Source: Duganella sacchari (GTDB lineage: Bacteria > Pseudomonadota > Gammaproteobacteria > Burkholderiales > Burkholderiaceae_D). From it: a stretch of 64,000 bases of DNA. Where the stretch lies: the NCBI RefSeq assembly GCF_900143065.1, contig NZ_FRCX01000019.1:1-64000 (forward strand). The letters are read 5' to 3'. Positions within the stretch are counted from its first letter, which is position 1. Each line of letters starts with the position of its first letter. Of the stretch, positions 32,982 to 41,132 are shown piece after piece. The notes beneath the pieces are model-generated. The model saw only the letters and a list, made by a program, of their open reading frames with translations. It was not told where the DNA came from and searched no databases. The position numbers and the translations under genes are program-made.

Positions 32982-34521
32982 CCGGCAGCGTCATTTCCAC
33001 GCACAGGCCGCCGCCGGCGCGGTTGCTGGCGCGGATGCTGCCGCCGTGCGCTTCAATCACGTGCCGGGCAATCGCCAGGCCCAGGCCATGGCCTTCGGCG
33101 CTGGCGCTGCTGGAGCGGAAGAACGGCTGGAAGATGGTATCCAGATCGGCGGGCGCGACGCCAGGGCCACGGTCCAGCACACGGATCACTAGCTGGCTGG
33201 CGTCGGGCAGCGCGCGCGCCTGCAGTTGCACTTCGCCGCCTTCCGGGCTGTGCTTGATGGCGTTGCGCACCACGTTTTCGATGGCCCGGCCCAGCAGGTC
33301 GGACTGGCCGATCACTTGCACGTCGGCGTCGCCTTCCTGTATCACCGTGCGGTGCTGGCTGGTGGCTTCGTAACGCGCGTCATCGGCGATCTGGTCGAGC
33401 AGGTCGGCCATGCTGATTTCTTCCTGCGAGGCCTTGATGGCGCCAGCTTCCAGGCGCGCCAGCGTCAGCAGTTCGCCCACCAGCTTGTCCATCCGCACGC
33501 TTTCACGCTCGATGCGCTCCATTGACGCGCTCCATTTCTCCGGCTGCTGATGCGCCAGGCCGATGGCGGCCTGCAGGCGGGCCAGCGGTGAGCGTAGTTC
33601 GTGCGAGACGTCGTGCAGCAGGCGCGTCTGGCCATCGATGAGGCTGCGCAGGCGCGCGCTCATGCGGTCGAAGTCGCGGCCCAGGTCGTTGAGTTCATTG
33701 CCGGCCTTGCCGCTATCGCTGGCGAAGCGTGGCGAGAGATCGCCATTGGCGGCCGCATCAAACGCCTGACGCAAGGCACGGATCGGGCGCGAAAAGTACC
33801 AGGCCAGCAGCACCGCAAACAGCAGGCTGGCCAGCGTGGCGGCGGCAATCGGCACCCACGGGCCGAGCGGCTGGAAGCGCGGCCCCCATGGACGGTCGCC
33901 CATGTCGCGGCGCTCGCCATCCATGCCGGGCGGCGGTGCCTGCATGCCTGGTGCGGGCTGCATGCCGGCTGGCGGTGGTTCGTTCTGGCCGGGATTGGGA
34001 CCGCCACGGCGGTCATCGGTGGCGCTTTGCAGTACCGAGGCGGCTTTCATTGCCATCTGGGCGCCGCCGCCCAGGCCGGAGAGCAGCGGGCGGCCATCGC
34101 CTTCCAGGCCGCGCTGATGTTCGCCTGACGGCAGGAACAGCAGGTAGTGCTTGCCGTCGTCGGCAGTCACCTGGCGCACGGCGCGGCGCCGGCCCGTTTC
34201 CTTCACGCGTACGCGCGACTCCTGCAAGATCCGCGGATTGACCACGCGCCCCAGCAGTTCATGCCCCTGGTCGTCCACCGCATACACGCGGTGGCGCTCC
34301 ATGCTCTCCAGCATGCGCTGCAGCGCCTTGACGCCGCCAAACTCCAGCGTCGACGCAGCGGCGTTGATGGCCATTTCCGCCGGCGGACTGGTATCCAGGC
34401 TGACCTGCGCGCCATTCAGCTGATTGCGGTTCTTGAGCCAGATCGCGCCGCCGATACCGACGGTCGCAGCCAGCTGCGCCAGCAAAATGGACAGGAAAAA
34501 CTTCCAGAACAAACGACCCAA
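32971..34521 (-). CDS. cpxA: CpxA-like envelope-stress sensor histidine kinase
   Basis: A protein of 516 aa: TM1 at the N-terminus, a long periplasmic region including a Pro/Met/Gly-rich stretch (PPPAGMQPAPGMQAPPPGMD), TM2 near residue 230, HAMP, H-box LHDVSHELRSPLARL, N-box NVVRNAIKHSP and G-box GHGLGLAIAR. Partner of the response regulator 3 bp upstream. The Cpx assignment rests on the CpxR boxes and the divergent Spy/CpxP-like gene; by sequence alone it could be another CpxA/PfeS-like kinase. Confidence 0.82.
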   Translation of the reverse strand: MGRLFWKFFLSILLAQLAATVGIGGAIWLKNRNQLNGAQVSLDTSPPAEMAINAAASTLEFGGVKALQRMLESMERHRVYAVDDQGHELLGRVVNPRILQESRVRVKETGRRRAVRQVTADDGKHYLLFLPSGEHQRGLEGDGRPLLSGLGGGAQMAMKAASVLQSATDDRRGGPNPGQNEPPPAGMQPAPGMQAPPPGMDGERRDMGDRPWGPRFQPLGPWVPIAAATLASLLFAVLLAWYFSRPIRALRQAFDAAANGDLSPRFASDSGKAGNELNDLGRDFDRMSARLRSLIDGQTRLLHDVSHELRSPLARLQAAIGLAHQQPEKWSASMERIERESVRMDKLVGELLTLARLEAGAIKASQEEISMADLLDQIADDARYEATSQHRTVIQEGDADVQVIGQSDLLGRAIENVVRNAIKHSPEGGEVQLQARALPDASQLVIRVLDRGPGVAPADLDTIFQPFFRSSSASAEGHGLGLAIARHVIEAHGGSIRASNRAGGGLCVEMTLPVKR

Positions 34522-34524
34522 AAC

Positions 34525-35217
34525 TTACTCCTTGATCAGCTGGTAGCCGAGCCGATACACGGTCTGCAGGCACGAGCGGCCATCGGCAATCGTGCCCAGC
34601 TTGTGGCGCAGGCTGCTCAGGTGGACATCGATATTGCGGTCGAAGCGCGCCAGCGGACGGCCCAGGCCCTGTTCCGACAGGGTGTTCTTGCTGACCGGGC
34701 GGCCGGCGTTGCGGGCCAGGACTTCCAGCAGGTTGAATTCGGTGCTGGTCAGTTCCAGCTTGTCGCCGGCCCAGGTGGCGCGGCGCTGTTCCGGCCACAT
34801 GATCAGCTGGCCCACGGTGAGCGCGGTCTGCTGGCTGGTGTCGACGGGAACGGCCTGGGCGCGGCGCAGGATGGCGCGGATGCGGGCGGTCAGCTCGCGC
34901 GGGGTGCATGGCTTGGCCACATAGTCGTCGGCGCCCAGTTCGAGGCCGACGATGCGGTCGGTGTCGTCGCCGCGGCCGGTCAGCATCAGAATCGGCAACT
35001 GGCTGGTGGTGCGGATGCGGCGCAGGGTTTCCAGGCCGTTCATGCGCGGCATCATCACATCCAGGATGGCGATGGCGTACAGGCCGGTAAATGCTTCGGC
35101 GGTGCCGGCTTCGCCGTCGTGCACGGTTTTGACGTCAAAGCCTTCCTGCTCCAGGTATTCCTTGAACATGCCGACCAGTTCAATGTCGTCGTCTATCAGC
35201 AGTACTTTGCTTTTCAT
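34525..35217 (-). CDS. cpxR: CpxR-like response regulator
   Basis: A protein of 230 aa, OmpR family: acidic pocket IDDD, phospho-acceptor in AILDVMMPRMNG, Lys in YVAKPCTPREL, and a winged helix with ELTSTEFNLLEVL and NIDVHLSSLRHKLG. The divergent promoter region holds two GTAAA-N5-GTAAA sites, the CpxR consensus, so it likely autoregulates and controls the Spy/CpxP-like gene. Confidence 0.85.
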   Translation of the reverse strand: MKSKVLLIDDDIELVGMFKEYLEQEGFDVKTVHDGEAGTAEAFTGLYAIAILDVMMPRMNGLETLRRIRTTSQLPILMLTGRGDDTDRIVGLELGADDYVAKPCTPRELTARIRAILRRAQAVPVDTSQQTALTVGQLIMWPEQRRATWAGDKLELTSTEFNLLEVLARNAGRPVSKNTLSEQGLGRPLARFDRNIDVHLSSLRHKLGTIADGRSCLQTVYRLGYQLIKE

Positions 35218-35278
35218 TGCGATTTCTTCAGGTATAGATTGCCCATCATAACAGTCCGAACCCGCATGACGGCTCGCT

Positions 35279-35293
35279 TTTACCCCGTTTTAC
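35279..35293 (-). promoter_or_regulatory. CpxR box 1
   Basis: On the minus strand GTAAA-N5-GTAAA, an exact match to the CpxR consensus, about 60 bp upstream of the response regulator start. Confidence 0.75.
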
Positions 35294-35333
35294 AACGTCT
35301 TTCCAGTAGGGAATTGAATATCAGTTAGACATC

Positions 35334-35348
35334 TTTACCCTGATTTAC
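35334..35348 (-). promoter_or_regulatory. CpxR box 2
   Basis: A second exact GTAAA-N5-GTAAA on the minus strand, 70 bp upstream of the Spy/CpxP-like start. A further lone GTAAA half-site lies near 35,363-35,367. Centre-to-centre distance to box 1 is 55 bp. Confidence 0.75.
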
Positions 35349-35417
35349 TTTGCCCTAACGCCGCTTTACACCGGGCGCCCAGAGAATGACGGTTCCAACA
35401 ATCAAGGATTATGTGCA

Positions 35418-35915
35418 ATGAAAACATCCACCTCAGGTGTACGCAATATGGTGCTGGCGGCCGCGCTGGCGTTGCCGTTGCTGGTTACCGGCGGCGCGGC
35501 GCGCGCTGATGGCAATGTGCCACCAGACCAGCCGCCGATGATGCCAGGCGAACCTGGACCAGGGCCGCATGGCCCGCATGGCTCGATGCATGGCGGCCGT
35601 CCACCGTTCCTGCGCGGCCTGGAACTGAGCGAGGCGCAGGAAGACAAGGTATTCGCCATTTTGCATGCGGAGGCGCCGTATCTGCGCGAACAGTCCAGGG
35701 CCGCCGCCAAGGCGCGTGAAGCCTTGCACGCGCTGGGTGACAGCGACAAGTTTGACGACGCCAAGGCCACAGCCCTGGCCAGGGATGCCGCCACCGCTGA
35801 AGCCAACATCATGCTGCAGCACGTGCGCACGCAGCAGAAGTTGCTGGCGGTGCTGACGCCGGAACAACGCAAAAAGCAGGCGGACGAACCGCCGCGCCAT
35901 CCGCCGCGCCCATGA
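35418..35915 (+). CDS. Spy/CpxP-like periplasmic protein
   Basis: A protein of 165 aa: signal peptide ending ARADG, a Pro/Gly/His-rich linker (PGEPGPGPHGPHGSMHGG), then a helical LTxxQ-type domain (LELSEAQEDKVFAIL ... VLTPEQRKK). Spy and CpxP are periplasmic chaperones or adaptors controlled by Cpx. It is divergent from the regulator and has both CpxR boxes in its promoter region, which supports the call. The His-rich linker could bind metal. Confidence 0.85.
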   Translation: MKTSTSGVRNMVLAAALALPLLVTGGAARADGNVPPDQPPMMPGEPGPGPHGPHGSMHGGRPPFLRGLELSEAQEDKVFAILHAEAPYLREQSRAAAKAREALHALGDSDKFDDAKATALARDAATAEANIMLQHVRTQQKLLAVLTPEQRKKQADEPPRHPPRP

Positions 35916-35958
35916 CTGTCTTTGCAGTGCCCCTCAAACCCCAACAGCGGAGAACCGT

Positions 35959-36639
35959 ATGTCTATCAGCGCCCTGAGTTCCAGCAGCGCGGCCAGCTCG
36001 CTCAGTTTCCTGAGCCGTCTGAGCAGCACCAACAAAAACAGCAGCAACAGCACCGACGGTGTGCGTCCGCCACGCCCACCGGATGGCGGCGGTTTTGCCA
36101 ACGCGATTGCCGATGCGCTCAAGTCGATCGGTATTTCTGACACCAGCACAAGTACCAGCAGCACCGATGCCTCGGCGGCGGCATCCAGCAGTGACAGTAC
36201 CAGCACGACGGACGGTACGGATATCGCTGCTGCGTTGGGCAGCTTCCTGCAAAGCCTGATGGGCGCGCTGCATGCGCAGAACAGCGGCAACGATGCGCCG
36301 CAGCCATATAGCGAGCAGCAGGGCAGTGGTGGCCCCGGCGGCCCGGGCAAGCTGGAATCGGATCTGCAAAGCCTGATCGCCAAACTGGGATTGGGTAGCG
36401 ACAGTACCACTACCAGTACCGATGGCGCGGATAGCGGCGATGCGGTCGATCAACTGGAAAGCGCGTTTGGCAATCTGCTGGACAAGCTGGGCACGAGCAG
36501 CACGGCCAGCAGTGACAGCACTGACAGCACCAGCACCGGCAATGACGCGGCGACCAAGCTGGCCGCCTTCCTGCAAGCGCTGTCCACCAAGGTCGGCGGC
36601 AACGGCACCAGCGGCAATATGGTGAACACCACGGTGTAA
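35959..36639 (+). CDS. Low-complexity Ser/Thr/Gly-rich hypothetical protein
   Basis: A protein of 226 aa without a signal peptide. It starts MSISALSSSSAASSLSFLS, then has repeats of Ser/Thr/Asp-rich linker (STSTSSTDASAAASSS, SSTASSDSTDSTSTG) between short amphipathic helices: FANAIADALKSIGI, IAAALGSFLQSLMGAL, LESDLQSLIAKLGL, LESAFGNLLDKLG, LAAFLQALSTKVGG. The helices look like five degenerate copies of one unit. The N-terminus resembles that of the FlxA-like protein at 32,622. It lies 43 bp after the Spy-like gene and may share its Cpx-controlled promoter. Function unknown. Confidence 0.7.
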   Translation: MSISALSSSSAASSLSFLSRLSSTNKNSSNSTDGVRPPRPPDGGGFANAIADALKSIGISDTSTSTSSTDASAAASSSDSTSTTDGTDIAAALGSFLQSLMGALHAQNSGNDAPQPYSEQQGSGGPGGPGKLESDLQSLIAKLGLGSDSTTTSTDGADSGDAVDQLESAFGNLLDKLGTSSTASSDSTDSTSTGNDAATKLAAFLQALSTKVGGNGTSGNMVNTTV

Positions 36640-36654
36640 CCCCTGTTTTACCGG

Positions 36655-36686
36655 CCGCAGCGCATGCGTGCTGCGGCAGTTTTTTA
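36655..36686 (+). terminator. Rho-independent terminator
   Basis: CCGCAGC ... GCTGCGG stem with an 8-nt loop followed by a run of six T, downstream of the low-complexity gene. Confidence 0.8.
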
Positions 36687-36704
36687 ACCCAGGCAGGAGC
36701 AGGT

Positions 36705-37595
36705 ATGGAATTTCACGACGATAAGCACGAACACAGCCTGGCAAACGATCTGGTCGCCATGCTCAACTTGAATAGCGACCGTCGTCAGACAATGCGCTGG
36801 CTGCTGGCCGGCGCTTCGGCACTACCCGTGCTTGGCTGTGGCGGTGGCACCAGCGGCAGCGAGAGCACAACCACCTCGGCGGCGGCCACGGCGACCACGC
36901 CCACCACAACAACCACGACAACGACCACCACCACAACCACCAACGGTTCGTGTTCGGTGATACCGGAAGAAACCGGCGGCCCCTATCCGGCTGATGGCAC
37001 CAACAGCAATGGCAGCGGCGTCGTCAACGTGCTGACCCAATCAGGTGTGGTGCGCAGCGACATCCGCAGCAGCTTCGGCAACGCCAGCGGCACGGCGGCC
37101 GGTGTACCGCTGACCATCAAGCTACAGATCGTCAATGCCAACAATAATTGCGCACCGCTGGCCAATGCCGCCATCTACCTGTGGCATTGCGACCGCGACG
37201 GCAATTATTCACTGTATTCGACTGGTGTGACAAACCAGAATTACCTGCGCGGCGTGCAGGAAACCGACAGTAGCGGCAACCTCACCTTTACCACGATTTA
37301 TCCGGGCTGCTACTCGGGACGCGTGCCGCACGTGCACTTTGAAGTGTATCCATCACTGGCCAAGGCCACCACAGCGGCCAGCCGCATCAAGACCTCGCAG
37401 TTCACCTTCCCGGTGACCACCAGCAATGAGGTGTATGCCACCAGCGGTTACAGCGCTAGCATAAAAAATCTGGCCGCCATCAGCTTTGCCACCGACAATG
37501 TGTTTAGTGACGGCTACGCGCTGCAAATGGCCACCATCAGCGGCAATGCCATCGATGGCTATGCGGCGACGCTGACGGTGGCCGTAACTGCCTAA
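36705..37595 (+). CDS. Intradiol ring-cleavage dioxygenase-like lipoprotein with poly-Thr linker
   Basis: A protein of 296 aa. An N-terminal signal with a twin-Arg-like start (SDRRQTMRWLLAGAS) and a Cys in VLGCGGG is followed by about 35 residues that are mostly Thr, then a dioxygenase-type beta domain: ETGGPYPADG, AAIYLWHCDRDGNYSLYS, YPGCYSGRVPHVHFEVY. His and Tyr iron ligands are suggested by LWHCDRDGNYSLY and PHVHFEV. Substrate unknown. The Thr tract is coded by mixed ACN codons, so it is selected at protein level. Its stop overlaps the convergent DUF1501 gene by 4 bp. Confidence 0.85.
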   Translation: MEFHDDKHEHSLANDLVAMLNLNSDRRQTMRWLLAGASALPVLGCGGGTSGSESTTTSAAATATTPTTTTTTTTTTTTTNGSCSVIPEETGGPYPADGTNSNGSGVVNVLTQSGVVRSDIRSSFGNASGTAAGVPLTIKLQIVNANNNCAPLANAAIYLWHCDRDGNYSLYSTGVTNQNYLRGVQETDSSGNLTFTTIYPGCYSGRVPHVHFEVYPSLAKATTAASRIKTSQFTFPVTTSNEVYATSGYSASIKNLAAISFATDNVFSDGYALQMATISGNAIDGYAATLTVAVTA

Positions 37596-39028
37596 GCGTT
37601 CATAAAGCCCAGATCACGGCTGCTGAAATTGCCGATATTGGGGAATACATCGGCAATCTGCGCGGCCGACAGGCCAAACCAGCCAGCCAGGGTGGCGCCG
37701 TACTGATCGACCGAGACGGTCGGCAGCAACGAGCCCGATCCCACATCCAGGGCATGGCCCTCGCCACTTGGCGGGAAGGCACCGTAGATATCCTTGCCCT
37801 TTACTGCGCCGCCGACCACGAAGTGGTGCGAGCCCCAGCCGTGGTCGGTGCCATCGCCATTGCTGGCAAAGGTGCGGCCGAAATCGGAGGCGGTAAACAA
37901 GGTGACCTGGCGGCGCACATCCGTGCCTTGCAGGTTGCCCATGAGCGTATCGAAATAGGCGATGGCATGGGCTACCCGGGCCAGCAGATCGGCTTGGGCC
38001 GCCAACTGGCCGTTGTGAGTGTCAAACCCGGCCATGCTGACATAAAACACTTGACGCTTGGCTCCCAGGCCATTGCGGCCGGCGATAATGCGGGCCACCA
38101 TTTGCAACTGCTTGGCCAGCGGGTTGACTGCCGCCTGCTGGGTGTTGGGGTTGATGTAAGGTGTCGGGTCCGGCACGCCGCCTGCGCCAGCGGCCGGAAT
38201 CGCACTGGCCAGTACCCCCTGGCTGGCAATGGCGCGCTGCATGATAGCGGCATATTCCTTTTCCATCGGGTCGGTGCTGGAGGCGGTGATAATCGACTGC
38301 AGCGTATTGCCGGCTGGCGAGGAATGGAACAGCTGGCCGCTGAGCAGCTCCACCGGTGGGTTGCCGGCGGGGTTCACCTGGAATTGGCGGACATTGCGTC
38401 CCGACAGGAATACCGTGTTGCCACCCGCAGAAATGCTGGTGAACATCGCATTGCCGTTGCCGGCGGCGACCAAATCGGCCATGCGGCCGCCCCAACCGCT
38501 GGTGGCGCCTTCCGCTCCGCCCGACTGCCAGACTGACTGCTGGTCATTGTGCGAGAACAGCTTGGGCGGCAGCGCCACCGAGGCAGCTTTATACTGCGCC
38601 AGCGTGGTGGGCTGTACCAGCGTGCCGACGTTGGCGACGATGGCGGCGCGGCCGCTGTCAAACAGCGTCTTGAGCGGCGCCAGCGATGGGTGTAGTGCGA
38701 AGCTGCGGCCAGACTGTTCGGTGTTGGGCGTAATCGCCAGCAGGCCGTTGCTGGCCCCCGGCGCGGGTAACGCCAATTGGCCGTTGTCATTGCCGCCGCG
38801 CAGACGCTGGTATTCGCTCCACGAGGCCGGGTCGGTGGCCACCACAGTGTTGAACGGATCGTTACCACCAGTCATGAACAGGCATACGGTGGCTTTGTAG
38901 TCCGACGCATTCTGTGCGGCAGCGGCGCTCATGGCGGCCAGATTCATGGCAAACGGAGCGGCGCTGGCGCCCGCTGCGGCCAGCATCGAACCCAGAAAAT
39001 GGCGACGAGAGAATTGATTGTTTTTCAT
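37592..39028 (-). CDS. DUF1501 family secreted protein
   Basis: A protein of 478 aa with a Tat-type signal (FSRRHFLGSMLAAAG), and DUF1501 features: VCLFMTGGNDPFNTVV near residue 50, FDTHNGQLAAQADLL, and FTASDFGRTFASNGDGTDHGWG. It belongs to the sulfatase/alkaline-phosphatase-like superfamily; activity is not established. Almost always paired with a DUF1800 gene, as here (11 bp downstream of it). Confidence 0.92.
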   Translation of the reverse strand: MKNNQFSRRHFLGSMLAAAGASAAPFAMNLAAMSAAAAQNASDYKATVCLFMTGGNDPFNTVVATDPASWSEYQRLRGGNDNGQLALPAPGASNGLLAITPNTEQSGRSFALHPSLAPLKTLFDSGRAAIVANVGTLVQPTTLAQYKAASVALPPKLFSHNDQQSVWQSGGAEGATSGWGGRMADLVAAGNGNAMFTSISAGGNTVFLSGRNVRQFQVNPAGNPPVELLSGQLFHSSPAGNTLQSIITASSTDPMEKEYAAIMQRAIASQGVLASAIPAAGAGGVPDPTPYINPNTQQAAVNPLAKQLQMVARIIAGRNGLGAKRQVFYVSMAGFDTHNGQLAAQADLLARVAHAIAYFDTLMGNLQGTDVRRQVTLFTASDFGRTFASNGDGTDHGWGSHHFVVGGAVKGKDIYGAFPPSGEGHALDVGSGSLLPTVSVDQYGATLAGWFGLSAAQIADVFPNIGNFSSRDLGFMNA

Positions 39029-39039
39029 CAGGCGCTTCC

Positions 39040-40788
39040 TTACTTTTGTACGATGTATTCTGGCGAGACCATTGCCAGGAAAATAGCCAGAGAGACACGC
39101 GAGTCGCGGAACACCGCCACGTCGGCGGCATTGTTCGGATTCGGTTCGCTGATTGACTTCAAGGCCGACAGGATCTGGTTGCGCAGCGTTGTCGACATAT
39201 TGCCGTTCAATACCAGCAGCTTGATACGGTCCACCAGCGCTTCCGGCTGATAGGCCAAGGCACGTTCAGCGCTGTAGTCCGGCACAATGTCCGGCATGCC
39301 GCTGGCGCCACCCGTGCCCCAGGTGACCACGTAGCGCATGAAGTTGACATAACCGATCACCGATGGCTCGCTGGCGATCTGCAGTTCCGGTGCGGTCAAA
39401 TTCTTGAGCGCCAGATCGGAGTTGGGCGGTACGTAACCAGGGCGGTAGAAGTTGAACACGGAAGGCGAGTTCATCGGCGTTTGCGCCAGATAAACCACCG
39501 GGTTATCCGTGTTGAACATCAGGAAGCGGCCCGTCTTGGAGGTCACGTTGAATGCACGCATCCAGTTGGCCAGACGGATCACCGGCTCGCGTACTTTGGG
39601 CGACGCGGTCAGGCCCGGCACGTTACCCCAGCGCGCCTCAGGCGCCATCAGGATGGCACGTATCACCGCCTGCATATCGCCGCGCACACCTTGGCCATTA
39701 TTGTTGAAGGCCATGGCAACGCGCGACACATAAGACGGCGAGGGATTACTGGTCACCAGACGCTCAATGAGGCGGCGGGCAATAAACGGCCCTACGTTGC
39801 GGTGATTGAATAGCGTGTCCAGCGCAATTTTCATGTCATCGGCCGCATTCGAGCCGGCGCCGATGGTCCGGCCCAGGAAACGTTTTTCCGAGGTCGAATG
39901 GAATTGCGCATACACCTGCATCGGCATGGTTTCGCGGAACGGATCGCGCAGGGTGCCGTAGTAGCGTGCTTCCGACTTGTCGGCACCATTCCAGCACCAG
40001 CCCGTAAATACCTTGGCCAGGCCCATGACATCGTCGTGGGTGTAGGTTTCGATGGGCTTACCGTTGGCCAGCTTCATTACGCCGTCCTGCTGCAGCTCAT
40101 ACAGGCCAATGGTCATCAGTTGCATGATTTCGCGCGCAAAATTCTCATCCGGCATGCGCGTCGCGCTTTCCTTCTCATTGCGCAGATGCGACAGGTACAA
40201 GCCCATCATGGGGTTTGTGGCGACATCTTGCAGCAAGTCACGGAAGTTACCGAACGCGTTTTTAGCCAACAGATCGTAGTAGTTAGCGACGCCACGCGGG
40301 AAGGTGTAGATCGCATCCTGCTGGGTAGAAATCACGAAGATTTGCGACAGGGCATATGTCACCCGTTGGCGCAGCTGGTCATCACCGGAGATCGCCTGTT
40401 TCCAGAAACTCTCGAGGAAGTTATTCGGCGTCAGGTTGGCGGCGCCGCCAATGGTGCCGGCCAGACCGTTCAACGTGGTCAGGTGACTGACGCGCGGCTT
40501 TGCGAACTGGGCGGTAATCCACGCATCCTGGCCCATGGCAGCCACTTCGGCAATCGACTTTTCAGTCGGACCAAAGCTGGCCTGGGCCAGAAACCGGGAT
40601 GCCTGCGCAGGCGTAATCGACACATCGGCCGTCGCTGCGGTAGTAGCGCCTCCCATTATCATGCGGGAGGCAGTCGTGCCGCTGCTGGCGGCATCAGGTG
40701 CAACCGCATCCGGATTGCTGCCGCCGCAAGCGGCGAGCGTGATCAGGGAGGCGGTAGCAAGCGCAAGTTTTACATTTCCCAACTTCAT
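39040..40788 (-). CDS. DUF1800 family lipoprotein
   Basis: A protein of 582 aa: signal with lipobox LAACGGS, then the DUF1800 domain (ARFLAQASFGPT-like start, NFAREIMQLMTIGLYEL, VFTGWCWNG, RRLIERLVTSNPSPSYV). The pair DUF1800/DUF1501 is widespread in soil bacteria and of unknown function, perhaps in outer-surface assembly or sulfated or phosphorylated polymer handling (speculative). Its promoter must lie in the AT-rich gap 40,789-41,076. Confidence 0.92.
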   Translation of the reverse strand: MKLGNVKLALATASLITLAACGGSNPDAVAPDAASSGTTASRMIMGGATTAATADVSITPAQASRFLAQASFGPTEKSIAEVAAMGQDAWITAQFAKPRVSHLTTLNGLAGTIGGAANLTPNNFLESFWKQAISGDDQLRQRVTYALSQIFVISTQQDAIYTFPRGVANYYDLLAKNAFGNFRDLLQDVATNPMMGLYLSHLRNEKESATRMPDENFAREIMQLMTIGLYELQQDGVMKLANGKPIETYTHDDVMGLAKVFTGWCWNGADKSEARYYGTLRDPFRETMPMQVYAQFHSTSEKRFLGRTIGAGSNAADDMKIALDTLFNHRNVGPFIARRLIERLVTSNPSPSYVSRVAMAFNNNGQGVRGDMQAVIRAILMAPEARWGNVPGLTASPKVREPVIRLANWMRAFNVTSKTGRFLMFNTDNPVVYLAQTPMNSPSVFNFYRPGYVPPNSDLALKNLTAPELQIASEPSVIGYVNFMRYVVTWGTGGASGMPDIVPDYSAERALAYQPEALVDRIKLLVLNGNMSTTLRNQILSALKSISEPNPNNAADVAVFRDSRVSLAIFLAMVSPEYIVQK

Positions 40789-41007
40789 TTGTTTCCCTTA
40801 GGAATTATTCAGGATGGGGTCGATTGTAAAATAATTGCTTTGAGCAAGAAAAGCGCTAATTTAATACTGCGCTGCAACATTGATGTGTGGGAAAATTTTT
40901 AAGCGAAGATGAACGACAATGCGGAAAAGTTACAGGAAGTTATTAAACAAAAAATGAATATTTTTTTCTGGAAACATGTGTGATTCTTGCCGAAAATTGC
41001 TGAATTG

Positions 41008-41038
41008 TAAATTTGCAAAATCTAAGTTTGCAAATTTA
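41008..41038. promoter_or_regulatory. Perfect 12-bp inverted repeat in AT-rich gap
   Basis: TAAATTTGCAAA at 41,008-41,019 and its exact complement at 41,027-41,038, separated by 7 nt. It lies in the 344-bp gap between the DUF1800 start and the decarboxylase terminator, a gap otherwise without coding frames and much richer in AT than its neighbours. It could be an operator for the DUF1800/DUF1501 operon or a structured 5' leader. Confidence 0.5.
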
Positions 41039-41076
41039 ATAAATATCATGATGCAACTTATGCTGCCCTATGTAAC

Positions 41077-41110
41077 AAAAAAAACGGCCCGGTCGTTGCC
41101 GACCGGACCG
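41077..41110 (-). terminator. Rho-independent terminator of the decarboxylase gene
   Basis: On the minus strand an 11-bp GC-rich stem (CGGTCCGGTCG / CGACCGGGCCG, GCAA loop) followed by eight T, 22 bp after the decarboxylase stop. Confidence 0.92.
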
Positions 41111-41132
41111 CTCTTAGCGAGTAAAGTGCACC

